Positions 32,093-43,767 of a stretch of 64,000 nt of DNA are shown piece after piece (the stretch's first letter is position 1; every line of letters starts with the position of its first letter). Origin of the DNA: Mesostigma viride (taxonomy: Eukaryota > Streptophyta > Mesostigmatophyceae > Mesostigmatales > Mesostigmataceae); NCBI GenBank assembly GCA_009746045.1, contig RPFO01000050.1:2220368-2284367 (forward strand). The letters are read 5' to 3'. The notes beneath the pieces were generated by a model. The model was given only the letters and a program-made list of their open reading frames with translations. It was not told the DNA's origin and searched no databases. Both the position numbers and the translations under genes were made by a program.

Positions 32093-33469
32093 GGACGCTC
32101 CATGGAGGAGCTTTGGCCCCCAAAGCCCCTCACCACCACCTTAACCGAATCCTCCATCCGCTCACTCCTCAAGGAGGCCCTCGAGCAGCACGTGGCCCCC
32201 ATTGCTGCAGATGTGGCGGCCATGGGCAGCACGCTGGCTGCCGAGCTCCCCCTCCTCTCCACCATCCCCACCGCCACCGCCACCCTCCTCGCCTCCTCCA
32301 CCGCCATCACCCCCACCTCCGACGCCATCACCGCCCAGCTCCGTGAAATCGACCAGCGTCTTAAGGACAACGCAATCGCCATCGAGGTCCTGCAGAACAC
32401 CGCCGGCCTCACCGCCCAGGCGGTGAAGGACATTGCCGCCAAGCCAGCCCCTGCTGGCCTGGCCGGCGATGCTCCTCCCATCACGACCTGGGCGGACATG
32501 CTTAAGCAGCACACCACCTCCACCACCTCCGCCGTCGCAGCACAGCTCCAGAGGCAGACGCTTGACCTCCGCGAGGAGGCCGAGCTCGCCAAGCGCAGCC
32601 TTAACGTCATTGTCAAGAATCTCAAGATGGAGGAAGGTGAGAATTCCGAGAAGCTTGCGCGTGCTTTTGAGAGAGAAATCCTTGATCGCATGGGCCTTAC
32701 TGGTGAGATCGAGCTGGCCGCCCACCGCCTTCCCCGCGCGCGGGGTAAGGCAGGGCCGCCCCCGCTCCTTCTCACCTTTAAGACCCCGGCGGACAAGATT
32801 TCTTTTCTCAGACGCCGCAAGCGGCTCGAGAAGACTCTCTTCACCCTTGATGACGACCTGACCCTGGCGCAGCAACAACGGCGACGGGAGCTATGGCCGA
32901 CCTACCTCCAGCTCCGGCAGACCAAGGCGGGGCAGCCGGTGTACTGGAAGGGGGCGGCCATCTACGTCGGCCACAAGCCCTGGCAGGCGACCCCCGCGGC
33001 CCCAGCGACTCCAGACGCCCCAGCTTAGGGGAATACAGCAGTAGTAGTGTAGAATAGATAGACCGTGGCCATGTACATGTACGCCTCCTAGAGGCCCTAT
33101 TCCAGCTAAGCCACGCGCTTTATGTAATCATGTACATGTGTGCCTATGATGAGCCACACTCCAGACGATGCCTAGTTTTATTTAGTAATGCTGTGCCCAT
33201 GCAGAGAGCTGCTCTCTGCTGAGATGCCACGCTCTAGTTTTTGTATAGCCATGATGATCTTCCCCCTCACAGGCATGCTCCCCCCTTACCCGGGCATAGC
33301 GTGATAGACCATGAGGGTGCGGGTGCCCTGGTGCACCTAGAGCAGGGGTAGCTTACATTCCCACCCTTGCATGAAGTAGCCTAGAATGTATTAAAAGCCA
33401 TATGCCCCTTCTCAGGGCTATGTGCTACATCTACTCCCAACGGAGTGATGTTGATAATTAATTAATTAA
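32093..33469 (+). mobile_element. 5'-truncated ORF1-A element
   Basis: A 10-bp TSD TTCCACATCT (32083-32092, 33470-33479) flanks a plus-strand copy. It holds the C-terminal two thirds of ORF1 as one open frame (32102-33028, 308 codons: LKEALEQHVAPIAADVAAM ... VGHKPWQATP), a 430-bp 3' UTR, the hairpin ACTCCCAACGGAG and an (AATT)n tail. It inserted into the TTAA-rich tail of another element. Confidence 0.9.
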
Positions 33470-33479
33470 TTCCACATCT

Positions 33480-33788
33480 AATTTTAAAAAAGAAATTTCA
33501 CAATTTTCCCCTGCGGCCCATTCACACAGTTGCACCTGCCGAACATTACGGGCCTGCAGATTGTTTGCTTACAACATGTGTGAATGCGCCAAGTGATCCA
33601 AAGTTGTTGGCATAGCAGCCATGCGTCTGGACAGGATTAATTAATTAATTAATAGACACGTGACGCGTCCAGGATGCTTTAATAAAATCAGTTTAGTTAC
33701 TATACAAAAGCCATGCAGCGAACATTAAGTCTCCCATCGTAATCAATACCTAATGCATGACAACAACCAAGGCTCACAGCTCCCCCGC
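33480..33788. other. Intergenic, downstream of the MATH-BTB stop
   Basis: Contains an A-rich run, a TTAATTAATTAATTAATAG tail followed by ACACGTGACGCGTCC (a short 3'-end relic near 33638-33675), and the presumed 3' UTR of the minus-strand MATH-BTB gene. Confidence 0.45.
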
Positions 33789-36700
33789 TCACACAAAACG
33801 CTGCCGCACCCGCCGCCCGGCACCATTCTCCACGTCACCCTCGTTCTGGGGGACAGGTGGCGGCCGCATGGCGGCGTTTGGTGGCGGCGCCGCCTGCGGG
33901 ATCGGCACCCCGATGCCCATGCCTCCCACTGCCACCATCCCCGCCCCCACGCCGCCTCCCCCCTGGCGCTGATGCCCCAGCACCATATGCCCATGCCCCT
34001 GCATCCCCTGGACACCCCCTCGGTCCCCCACATTTCCCCCCCCATGCCGGTTCCCGCCCGCCCCATGCACCACGGGTTGTGGCGGGGGAAGCACCGCGGG
34101 CGGGCCGGGCTGTTTGTGCGTCCTCGGCCCGTCCTGCTGGATCGCCACTGTCCATGGCCTCCTCGCCACCTCCTTGAGCAAATCCGCATGCAACGAGGGG
34201 CACGAGGACGACATGTGCGCCCACCCCTCCGACGCCATCACCTCCTTGAGGTGCAGCGCCGCATACTCGATCCCCTCCTTGCGCAGCTGTCCCGCGTTGT
34301 GCTGCTCAGCCAGGGCCAGCGTGATGGCCACCGTCTGAGGGTCCAGCACGTCGGCCAGCTTCTTCTCGCAGATGACGCGCAGCCGGTCGAGGCCAAACTG
34401 GTCAGCCGCCGCCAGCAGGTGCTGGGTCATCGCCGTGTCCAGCTCCTCGTCCACTTGGCCAGTATATACAAAGCGGAGCAGGATCTGTGGTGTGTGCGTG
34501 TGCGTGTGTGCGTGTGCTTATGCGTGCGTGTGCGTGTGTGCGTGTGTGCGTGTGTGCGTGTGTGCATATGTGTGCGTATGTGTGTGTATGGTAGGGAAAA
34601 GGGGCGTTAACTCCATTTGGTCAGTACATACACAGCGGAGCAGGATCTGTGGTAGTTGTGGTGGTGGGAAAAGGGGTCGCATGGCGGGTAAGGGGGGGTA
34701 AGAGGAGGTAAGAGGAGGTAAGAGGGTTTAGACAGGTTAAAGGGGATTATGGGGGTTGAAGGGGGGGAGATAAATAAACCCGGCCCCCCCACAGACCCCT
34801 CCATTTAAAATCCTCAAAGCCACTATAAAGGTCAAGAGTAATTGCCTGACAAAGCTAGAACATATAAAAATTTGGTGTTTGCTCCGTACCCTAGCGCGCC
34901 ACCAACAAATGCCTCCCCATCGTGGTCCCCCGCCACCCACCTTGAAGACCTCCATGCGCACTTCTGGGATGGTGATCCGGTTCTCTGAGCCCTCGCGCAT
35001 CGGGCCCGTGAGCATGGCCTGCACAAACACACACAAACAAACAACCGCGCACGCACACACAGGGCGACCACACAGGACAATGTCAGGCCCATCAACATGG
35101 CCTTGAACATGATGGGCTTCAACCACCATCAGCACGGCCTGGAACATGACAGGACGGCATGGCCTTGAGCATGCCGTGTCTTGAACACAAACGACCCACC
35201 CGTAACATGCCTGCCCACGTTGGGCAAAACGCCCCACCTGAAACACTCGACTATCTGCCAGCAACGTGACTTGATACAGCTCCCAAGCTTTCTCACATGA
35301 CCTGTACCTCCCACCATTCCCAGTAACACACATATTTATGACCTTACCTGGGCGACCACCTTCACCACGGCGAGGAACCTTGAACAAAAGGAGATAAGAC
35401 ACTGCCCATTTTTGCACTGTTGTTGTGGCCTTGCACCCAAGACACCTTTCCTTGAACCCACCCCACCTTCAACGCGACAAAACACCTTGATCAACTGCTC
35501 ACCTTGAACAGCAAGGGCACCCTCCCCCAATATGCCCCGGGGCAAGCTCACCTTGAACACAGGCGAGCGCGCACACAGGATCAGCTTGTGCGCGCTCACG
35601 GTCTCCCCGTCCACCAGAAACGTCACGTCTTTGAACTCCTCGCTGTCAAACAGGCTGCCCAGGTCGGTGCTCAGGCTGCAAGGGGGGATGACCACGGGCG
35701 GCGCACGCGGCGCGGTCGTCCTGCAGGTGACCACCCCGACCGTGCACCGCAGCTCCAGCGTGTCGTCCTTGAGGTAGATCGAGTTCTCCAGGCTCACGCG
35801 CTTGAAGAAACGCTTGTAGCCCCTGGAGTGTTTAAAAATAGAGCGCAAGTGCAAGACATGCAATTACAATAAATGACTTGGAAGGCATCCTGAAAAACAA
35901 AAATACTGAGAAATGTATGGAAACGGGATGATAAGACATGTTGTGAAAATATGTCTTCTTGAAAACAGCGCTGCCACGTGGGGACAGAGACGGACGCGGG
36001 AGCGGACGGTCAGTTTATCTATTGTTTTGCTGTCAACCTTTCGAATCCCAAGCTGAACAAAACCACATGGGGTTTAATGTCATTCCGAGGATCTCGCTTT
36101 CAAAATAATATTTTTAAAATACTCACAATAAATACGTTTTTTTTTTTTTGGTTGATGGGGAAATCAGCATGTGGAAATGGAGGATGCAACCTAGTAGAAA
36201 GAGACGCAGACTTCTGCAACTTACCACATGCTCCCTTTGTACTTCAAGTTGTACGGCCCGGTTTCCAACATGCGCCCGAAATGGCTGTGGATTTTGTGGT
36301 TGCCTTTGTCACTCCGGTCAAGCATGGCCAGCTCAAACAGGGCTCGAACATCGTTGCCCTCGCTCGCCAACGCGATGAATAGGGAAACACATTCCGCGTT
36401 GTCCTCCTCGTTCTTGCCATCCGGATAAAAATACATGGCCCAGTCGTACCTGTGCCACAAAAACAAGGAGAGGGGCGATGCCATAACGCTATCGGTGAAT
36501 CGTATTTCAAACTTCTCGCGATTGAGGGATACCCATGCGATGGCCTGTCCATCATGCCCTGGCTTCGCGAACACGACGATCGTGTAACATGCAATCCTGT
36601 ATAGCTCTTTGACAGGAAAAATTAGCGATGAAGAGGGCATAATGAAGCTAAATTGCTGTAAAATTTGGATAGAGACTGAAGTCCTTGCAAGGCGAAAGCA

Positions 36701-36943
36701 ACATGCTGAAGGGAGCGGAAAGTATAAGAAAAGCCTGAAACCGCTTGTCGGTACGTACCCGCCGACGTGAAACGTTTCACTTGAGACATATTTTCCATAT
36801 CCGATCCCTTTCATAAGGGAGTACCCCGTAATCGTGAATTTGTGGCTGCCCTTGATAGTGTCCGTCGAGCACAAAGACCGTGACGTTTCAAGGTCCGTGT
36901 CAGCCGTGATAACTCCAGCCACGTTGACAGGCCTGGACGCCAT
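33789..36943 (-). CDS. MATH-BTB (BPM-like) protein, five exons, 484 aa
   Basis: Exons in reading order: 36943-36759, 36449-36225, 35822-35552, 35018-34941, 34484-33789. Lengths 185+225+271+78+696 make 485 codons, all junctions in phase with GT-AG borders. Such proteins are substrate adaptors of CUL3 ubiquitin ligases: MATH binds the target, BTB binds cullin. MATH spans about residues 28-160 (GSHKFTITGYSLMKGIGYGK, YDWAMYFYPDGKNEEDN, ALASEGNDVRALFELAML, KIHSHFGRMLETGPY, GYKRFFKR). BTB starts near residue 190 (LGSLFDSEEFKDVTFLVDGE, AHKLILCARSPVFK, ILLRFVYTGQVDEE) and is followed by a BACK-like helical region. The last ~100 residues are rich in Gly, Pro, Gln and His and not typical of plant BPMs. 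A duplicated exon 5 acceptor lies upstream in intron 4. Confidence 0.92.
34461..34660 (-). repeat. Duplicated acceptor of MATH-BTB exon 5 around a CA-repeat
   Basis: On the minus strand ACCACAG/ATCCTGCTCCGC occurs at the true exon 5 start (34484) and again about 157 bp upstream in the intron (34642). The copy continues TGTGTATGTACTGACC with changes and reaches a stop inside the intervening (CA)n-rich microsatellite (34495-34590). Confidence 0.8.
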
Positions 36944-37906
36944 TCCTTCCGGACGATAAATTAAGGGTAATCAGGCCGATACACAGCAAGCCGCACCTTC
37001 GCAAACGCTTTCAGCGAACCATGACCTACAAATATGTCGAAAGTAGCTGCTCGTTTTCTTCGGCGCTACAACATATATGTCTAGAAATCATGTTCTCTCT
37101 AAGAACATCCATGGCGTGTTCGGCTGCGTTTCGGACATACGAAAGTTCTGCACTGCGAAAGTTTCAAAACGTGGGCAGGCTCGTCGCTCAACACGTTCCT
37201 GTAGAACAGAAGTCGTTCCTGCTAAAGAACATAAGTCGTTCCTGCTAGAAATGTCGCAGAAGGCCACGTAAACCGCAACCATGGGGAATGCCGCGCGAAA
37301 ATTTGTGCCTGTCTGTGGTGGGATGAGCGCTTTGCTGTGGTGGGCACTGCTCGCGCTTCTTTCTTTCGAGTGCCACTTACGTACTGTACCATCTCCAGGG
37401 TGAGTACGGATAATGAACACCGGTTCGTCATGCAGTTCAGGGATCCTTGATTCACCAATTATTGACGTAACAACAACAACAACTGTACAACAACTCGGTT
37501 ACAGTACAGTACTGCTTGCTGTCTTCATGACATTCCTGGCGGCATCTCGAGCGCACAGCTGCAGCTGTACTCGCGAGTCGCGACAACGCATACCGGTACG
37601 TGGGAGTTCGCCACACACCACGTTGTACGGATCGTTGATTATTGTCCTCCAGAACCTAAGTATCAGGTATGCCCGCAATCCACCAACCTCCACCAACTAG
37701 TAACAAGACCTATCCGTCCTTTGGCCGTTTTTGCCTTTTACGCAACATGTGAATCATGCGGCACGGTAATTATGGAGGACAAGACTATGAGGTCCGCCAT
37801 TCCAGCCGGTTCTTCATGCCCCGGGTCCTCCCTGCCTCATGATGGCGTGGGATCAACGTACTAACCTCTAATTTTATGGGAATTCGTTGACGAGCTGTCT
37901 GCCACA
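36944..37906. promoter_or_regulatory. Divergent intergenic region between MATH-BTB and PDK
   Basis: The two start codons face away from each other across 963 bp, so both promoters must lie here. A short direct repeat (AAGTCGTTCCTGCTA) occurs twice at 37209-37250. No TATA box or other element can be assigned with confidence, and no gene is seen. Confidence 0.4.
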
Positions 37907-40900
37907 ATGGCTGCTGCTGCAACGGCTGTGAGGCGTCTGGTGGATAGCGTCCCCAGAAGTGTTGTGGACGACATTTACAGATGTTCTTTCCAAAAGCAGA
38001 CAGGCGTCACCCTCAAATACATGTAGGTTCCCGTTTCAATATATTCCTTCGGTTGCCATTCTGCACGTCACCAGCCGTTGTTTTTTGCATGATGACGATG
38101 TCGTCAGTAAAGCATTCCCCAGTCTTATTGCTGGCGCATGCCTATGGCTTTCTCGTCCACGTTTGCGCGTTCAGGCTGGGCTTTGGGGCCCATCCTACGG
38201 CAGAGACACTGGTTCAATCAGGCCAGTTTCTGCATAGAGAGCTCCCCGTCCGACTGGCGCACCGGGTTACTGATTTAGAAAACCTGCCATACGGATTGTC
38301 CAGTAAACTTCCAGTCCAGAGGGTGAGTTGCAAGATCGGTTGTAGCACCATTCCGTCCACCCTGTCGGACAACCGGCGCGGGAATAAACTCAACTCAACT
38401 CAACTCTACTCGCCATTCCGTCCTTTGCACCTCTAAACGTTGCTCTGCCGTCGATTTTCCTTGGAGCGTACAGACTGCCTCAAAAGCATATGGCAATGCT
38501 TTGAATGTGGTATCTTTATGCACGTTGTGTGGCATGGTGCTCGGTCTACCATGGGATCGGCGCTGACCAACTTGGGTGACTTGACGATCTTATTATACCT
38601 GGGAATCTGGACGCCACCGCTTTTGCGGATGTGATGCCAGTTACTGTTGGTTGGATGCTATAACATGCTCTCAGGCATGTGGGGGGGTTGCTATCTATGT
38701 GCATGCATGGACCAGCAATGAACGATGAGCGTATATACTGTTCAATAATCTTCTGCTTGGGCACTTCAGGTTAGCTAAGTCTCCATGGTTGGCACCCACC
38801 AATCCATACAATAACCCACTTACTGATTAAGCCACCCACCCACCCACCCACCCACCCACCCACCCACCCACCCACCACCCACCCACCCACCCACCCACCC
38901 ACCCACCCACCCACCCACCCACCCACCCACCCACCCACCCACCCACCCACCCACCCACCCACCCACCCACCCACCCACCCACCCACCCACCCACCCACCC
39001 ACCCACCCACCGACCCACCCACCCACCCACCCACCCACCCACCCACCCACCCACCCACCCACCCACCCACCCACCCACCCACCCACCCACCCACCACCCA
39101 CCCACCCACCCACCCACCCACCCACCCACCCACCCACCCACCCACCAAGTCATTTACTCACTTGTGGATCCCATGAAGAAGACATTGACCAGCCCCTCCC
39201 ACACCCAGCGGCCCAGGAAAGAGGGAACTCTCCGCTGTATGGCCATGCACCCAGTTTGCTGATGTATGGTATGCTCCTGTACAGCATTCTAAATTCTACA
39301 ACAATATACAGTGACATAGTGATGTAGTGATGTATTGATATAGTGATACATCGCTATGCTGATATATCAATATAGCTCTGGAGGCGCGCATTTTATTGTT
39401 TGCATTCCTGGGGGGGGGTGAGATTTTCCGACAGCTTGGTTGTATGCCCCCGTCGTCTTAAGCCTCCCTGGCCCCCTTCCCAAATGCGAGGAAATGAAAC
39501 ACACGATGCATCCCATGGACCCCGCTGTCCGGCCCCACGGCAACCTACTCGGTCCCTCTCCTCCCCACTCGCAACCCCCCACGCGCTTCTCTACCCGTCG
39601 AATTCCACGCTTACACCCCCAACCCACCCGCAACGTGCAAAACCCTCCAACCTTACCGCATCTCTATCCCCATCTCCCCACCTACATGCATATGGCTTGA
39701 TTCCTAACTGTATCTCCCCCTTGCCTCCCTACCTTCCCTCCATCATCTCTCCTCCCTATCGTTCACCCCATCCTGCCCCTAATTCCCCCCCCCCCCTTCC
39801 CCACGCCCGCAATCACCCTTGACGCTCCCCAAACAACCCCCCCCCACAGGTGCGTGACTGGTACGTGGAATCATTCCGCGACCTGCGCAACTTCCCCCCC
39901 ATCAAGGACAGCGCGGACGAGCGCGCGTTCACGCGGCTCATCCAGGTCATCAAGGACCGCCACCGCGACGTGGTGCCCACGCTCGCCATCGGTGTGGCGC
40001 AGCTCAAGGCGGAGCTCAGCCGCAAGAGCATCACGCACCTGCCGGATGTGCACCACTTCCTGGACAAGTTCTACATGTCCCGCATCGGCATACGCATGCT
40101 CATAGGTGGGGTGGATGTACGCATGCTCATAGGTGGGTTGGATGTACGCATGCTCATAGGTGGGGTGGATGTACGCATGCTCATAGGTGGGTTGGATGTA
40201 CGCATGCTCATAGGTGGGGTGGATGTACGCATGCTCATAGGTGGGGTGGATGTACGCATGCTCATAGGTGGGTTGGATGTACGCATGCTCATAGGTGGGG
40301 TGGATGTACGCATGCTCATAGGTGGGTTGGATGTACGCATGCTCATAGGTGGGGTGGATGTACGCATGCTCATAGGTGGGGTGGATGTACGCATGCTCAT
40401 AGGTGGGGTGGATGTACGCATGCTCATCGGTGGGGTGGATGTACGCATGCTCATAGGTGGGGTGGATGTACGCATGCTCATCGGTGGGGTGGATGTACGC
40501 ATGCTCATAGGTGGGTTGGATGTACGCATGCTCATCGGTGGGGTGGATGTACGCATGCTCATAGGTGGGGTGGATGTACGCATGCTCATAGGTGGGTTGG
40601 ATGTACGCATGCTCATAGGTGGGTTGGATGTACGCATGCTCATAGGTGGGGTGGATGTAGGCATGCTCATAGGTGGGTTGGATGTAGGCATGCTCATAGG
40701 TGGGTTGGATGTACGCATGCTCATAGGTGGGTTGGATGTACGCATGCTCATAGGTGGGTTGGATGTACGCATGCTCATAGGTGGGTTGGATGTACGCATG
40801 CTCATAGGTGGGGTGGATGTACGCATGCTCATAGGTGGGTTGGATGTACGCATGCTCATAGGTGGGTTGGATGTACGCATGCTCATAGGTGGGGTGGATG

Positions 40901-43767
40901 TACGCATGCTCATAGGTGGGGTGGATGTAGGCATGCTCATAGGTGGGGTGGATGTACGCATGCTCATAGGTGGGTTGGATGTACGCATGCTCATAGGTGG
41001 GTTGGATGTAGGCATGCTCATAGGTGGGTTGGATGTACGCATGCTCATAGGTGGGTTGGATGTACGCATGCTCATAGGTGGGGTGGATGTACGCATGCTC
41101 ATAGGTGGGTTGGATGTACGCATGCTCATAGGTGGGTTGGATGTACGCATGCTCATAGGTGGGTTGGATGTACGCATGCTCATAGGTGGGGTGGATGTAC
41201 GCATGCTCATAGGTGGGGTGGATGTAGGCATGCTCATAGGTGGGGTGGATGTACGCATGCTCATAGGTGGGGTGGATGTACACATGCTCATCGGTGGGTT
41301 GGATGTAGGCATGCTCATAGGTGGGGTGGATGTACGCATGCTCATAGGTGGGTTGGATGTACGCATGCTCATAGGTGGGGTGGATGTACGCATGCTCATA
41401 GGTGGGGTGGATGTACGCATGCTCATCGGTGGGTTGGATGTAGGCATGCTCATAGGTGGGGTGGATGTACGCATGCTCATAGGTGGGGTGGATGTACGCA
41501 TGCTCATAGGTGGGTTGGATGTACGCATGCTCATAGGTGGGGTGGATGTACGCATGCTCATAGGTGGGTTGGATGTACGCATGCTCATAGGTGGGGTGGA
41601 TGTACGCATGCTCATAGGTGGGGTGGATGTACGCATGCTCATAGGTGGGGTGGATGTAGGCATGCTCATAGGTGGGGTGGATGTACGCATGCTCATAGGT
41701 GGGGTGGGGGAGGAGGGCAAGGGGGGAACTTGGGTGGGTGGCGCATTAGAACACGCATGCTCGCAGGTGGGTGTTCGGGGGTAAGGAGGTCCCAGAGGGG
41801 GGGACTAGGTGAGACGAAGGCACACGGAGGACAGGTCTGGGCTAGGTTAAGGGCATGTGCCTAGCATTTTTTGCGCTCACTTAAAAGAAGAGCGTGCGGG
41901 GGGGGGTGCACGTGTGGGTGATCAAGGTTTATCTCTCTCTGAGCACATGTGGCCTGGCTCATGTGCGGCGTATGTGCGGCTCCCCCCTCCCCCCCCCCGC
42001 CAGGTCAGCACGTGGCGCTCCATAACAAGGACCCTCCTCCCGAGTTCATCGGCCTCATCTCCACGCGCACGCGACCGGTGACGGTCGCCAAGGACGCGAT
42101 CGATGATGCACGCGCGCGCTGCATGGCCACCTATGGGGAGGCGCCCGAGGTGCACATCTACGGCGACCCGGACTTTGGATTTCCGTGAGTTTGTATATCA
42201 GGGCTTTCCTTTATGGGAGAGCAATCTAACCAACTGCGCAAGCCTACGGAAGGGCCTGTCTCGCGAGTCTAGTGATATGCTACTAAAGCCTGTGCTAGCA
42301 TGGCCATCATGAACCCAAGCCACTCAATCGCAGCTCACAAGGCACCGTCACGAATGCACAGATCGCGCTTTTATCTCGCATAGCGCACCGCTTCAACCCC
42401 GGACGTATGAGCGCCCGCCATATTCTCTTCTCCCTCCCCACCCCCACCATACTGTCCGCTTCATTCATTTCCCGCGCCCCCCCCCCCCTGTCCTGCCCCT
42501 ACCCTTTCAACCCCTACCCACCCACCCACCCACCCACCCACCCACCCACCCGCCCGCCCGCCCGCCCGCCCGCCCGCCCGCCGCCCGCCCGCCCGCCCGC
42601 CGCCCGCCCGCCCGCCCGCCCGCCCGCCCGCCCGCCCCGCCCGCCCGCCCGCCCGCCCGCCCGCCCGCCCGCGCCGCCCGCCCGCCGCCCGCCCGCCCGC
42701 CCACCCACCCACCCACCCACCCACCAGGGACTCCGGCACCCTTTTAATGCTCACCTTTCTATCGGACTTGGGGTTTGGTCACCCTCCCTGTTGTGTGCCC
42801 CCCCTGCCTCCCTCCCCCTTTTCCTACACATTGCTACGTTCCGGCCGTCTGCACCCTTGTAATGCTCACCCTTGGAATGGACTGTTCCCCCTGTTCCCGT
42901 GACCCCACACGCAGCTACGTACCCGGCCACCTCCACCACATCATCTTTGAGCTGGTCAAGAACTCGCTGCGCGCGGTGCAGGAGCGGTTCCAGCACACGA
43001 GCGCCGAGCCGCCGCCCATCCGTGTGATCGTGGCCAACGGGGACGAGGACGTGACCGTGAAGGTGAGTGCGGGAGCAGTGGATGATGGTTGTGTGTGTGG
43101 GGGGGGGGGGGGGGGGGGGGGGGGCGTGGATGGGTGCATGTCTGCCCATCCGCGTGAAGAGGGTCGAGGGATCAGTCCATGGTTGTTGTGGGGGAGGGGG
43201 AGGGGGGGTATGGTACATGTCTGCCCATTCGTGTGAAGATGGGTGAGGGGTAAGGGAGGAAGGGAAGAGTAGATGATGGTCGTGTTGGGTGGTGGTGGTG
43301 GTGTTGGTGTGGGGGGTCAGTATTCAGTCACTAATATCCAGCCTTTTGTACTAGTCTTTTTTGTACATACTGAGTACTTATGTGTACGGTTTGTACTTGC
43401 GGAGTAGTTTCGTGGACGGTGTACTTTAGTCGCTGGCCATGCTTCTTATTCCGTGCTTTTTATCCCTCCCCCGCCCCCCGCCCCCCACCCGCAGATCTCG
43501 GACGAAGGCGGCGGCATCCCCCGCAGCGGCATGCCCAAGATCTGGACGTACCTGTACTCGACCGCTCACGCACTGCCATCCAACGTGGACCTGGAGACGA
43601 CGGAGCTGCCCGCGCTGCTGGCCGGGTACGGTTACGGGCTGCCGCTCTCGCGCCTCTACGCGCGCTACTTTGGGGGCGACATGCAGATCATCTCAATGGA
43701 AGGGTACGGGACCGACGCGTACGTCCACCTGCACCTGCTCGGCAACGCGGTGGAGCCGCTGCCGTGA
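37907..43767 (+). CDS. PDK: Pyruvate dehydrogenase kinase (mitochondrial), six exons, 373 aa
   Basis: Exons: 37907-38022, 38175-38322, 39850-40105, 42004-42184, 42915-43062, 43495-43767. Lengths 116+148+256+181+148+273 equal 374 codons, in phase throughout with GT-AG introns. The enzyme phosphorylates serine of the E1-alpha subunit and switches off the mitochondrial pyruvate dehydrogenase complex. Visible features: QTGVTLKYM, QFLHRELPVRLAHR and WYVESFRDLRNFPP in the helical regulatory half; then the GHKL ATPase with N-box HHIIFELVKNSLRA (residues ~240-255), G1 box DEGGGIP (~286) and G2 box GYGYGLPLSRLYARYFGGD (~327). Length fits plant PDKs (~366). The start is the first ATG after the divergent spacer; a strong presequence is not evident. 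Exon 3's donor begins a 59-unit minisatellite. Introns also hold (ACCC)n, CCCG/CCCA and G-run arrays. Confidence 0.95.
38828..39147. repeat. (ACCC)n tetranucleotide array, about 320 bp
   Basis: Almost pure CCCA repeats with two CCACCA slips and one CCGA variant, inside PDK intron 2. Gly-Trp-Val reading frames across it are artefacts. Confidence 0.95.
40106..41698 (+). repeat. 59-unit, 27-bp minisatellite recopying the PDK exon 3 donor
   Basis: Every unit ends GCATGCTCATAG and is followed by GTGGGG or GTGGGT, reproducing the exon 3 end and 5' splice site. From the first donor (after 40105) to the last copy (after 41698) is 1593 bp, exactly 59 x 27, so there are no indels. Variation is confined to three positions per unit (G/T, C/G, A/C). 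27 bp is nine codons (about RMLIGGVDV) and no stop occurs in the exon's frame until 41784. Confidence 0.97.
42515..42725. repeat. CCCA-CCCG tetranucleotide array
   Basis: CCCA units pass into CCCG units and back to CCCA, within PDK intron 4. Proline/arginine-rich frames here are artefacts. Confidence 0.95.
43098..43124. repeat. G homopolymer in PDK intron 5
   Basis: A ~25-base G run shortly after the exon 5 donor. Confidence 0.9.

Noticed and set aside
33753-34610. 285-codon frame on the plus strand
   Set aside because: Antisense to MATH-BTB exon 5, whose minus-strand motifs are unmistakable.
38771-39153. Gly-Trp-Val repeat proteins on the minus strand
   Set aside because: Frames of the (ACCC)n array within PDK intron 2.
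40106-41698. CRISPR-like appearance of the 27-bp array
   Set aside because: Units are contiguous with no unique spacers, and the context is a eukaryotic gene.
39871-41720. 470- and 549-codon minus-strand frames with HAYIHPTYE and SMRTSTPP repeats
   Set aside because: Antisense readings of the 27-bp minisatellite; a stop-free 27-bp unit keeps several frames open automatically.
42407-42862. Pro/Arg-rich 151-codon frame
   Set aside because: CCCA/CCCG repeat in PDK intron 4.
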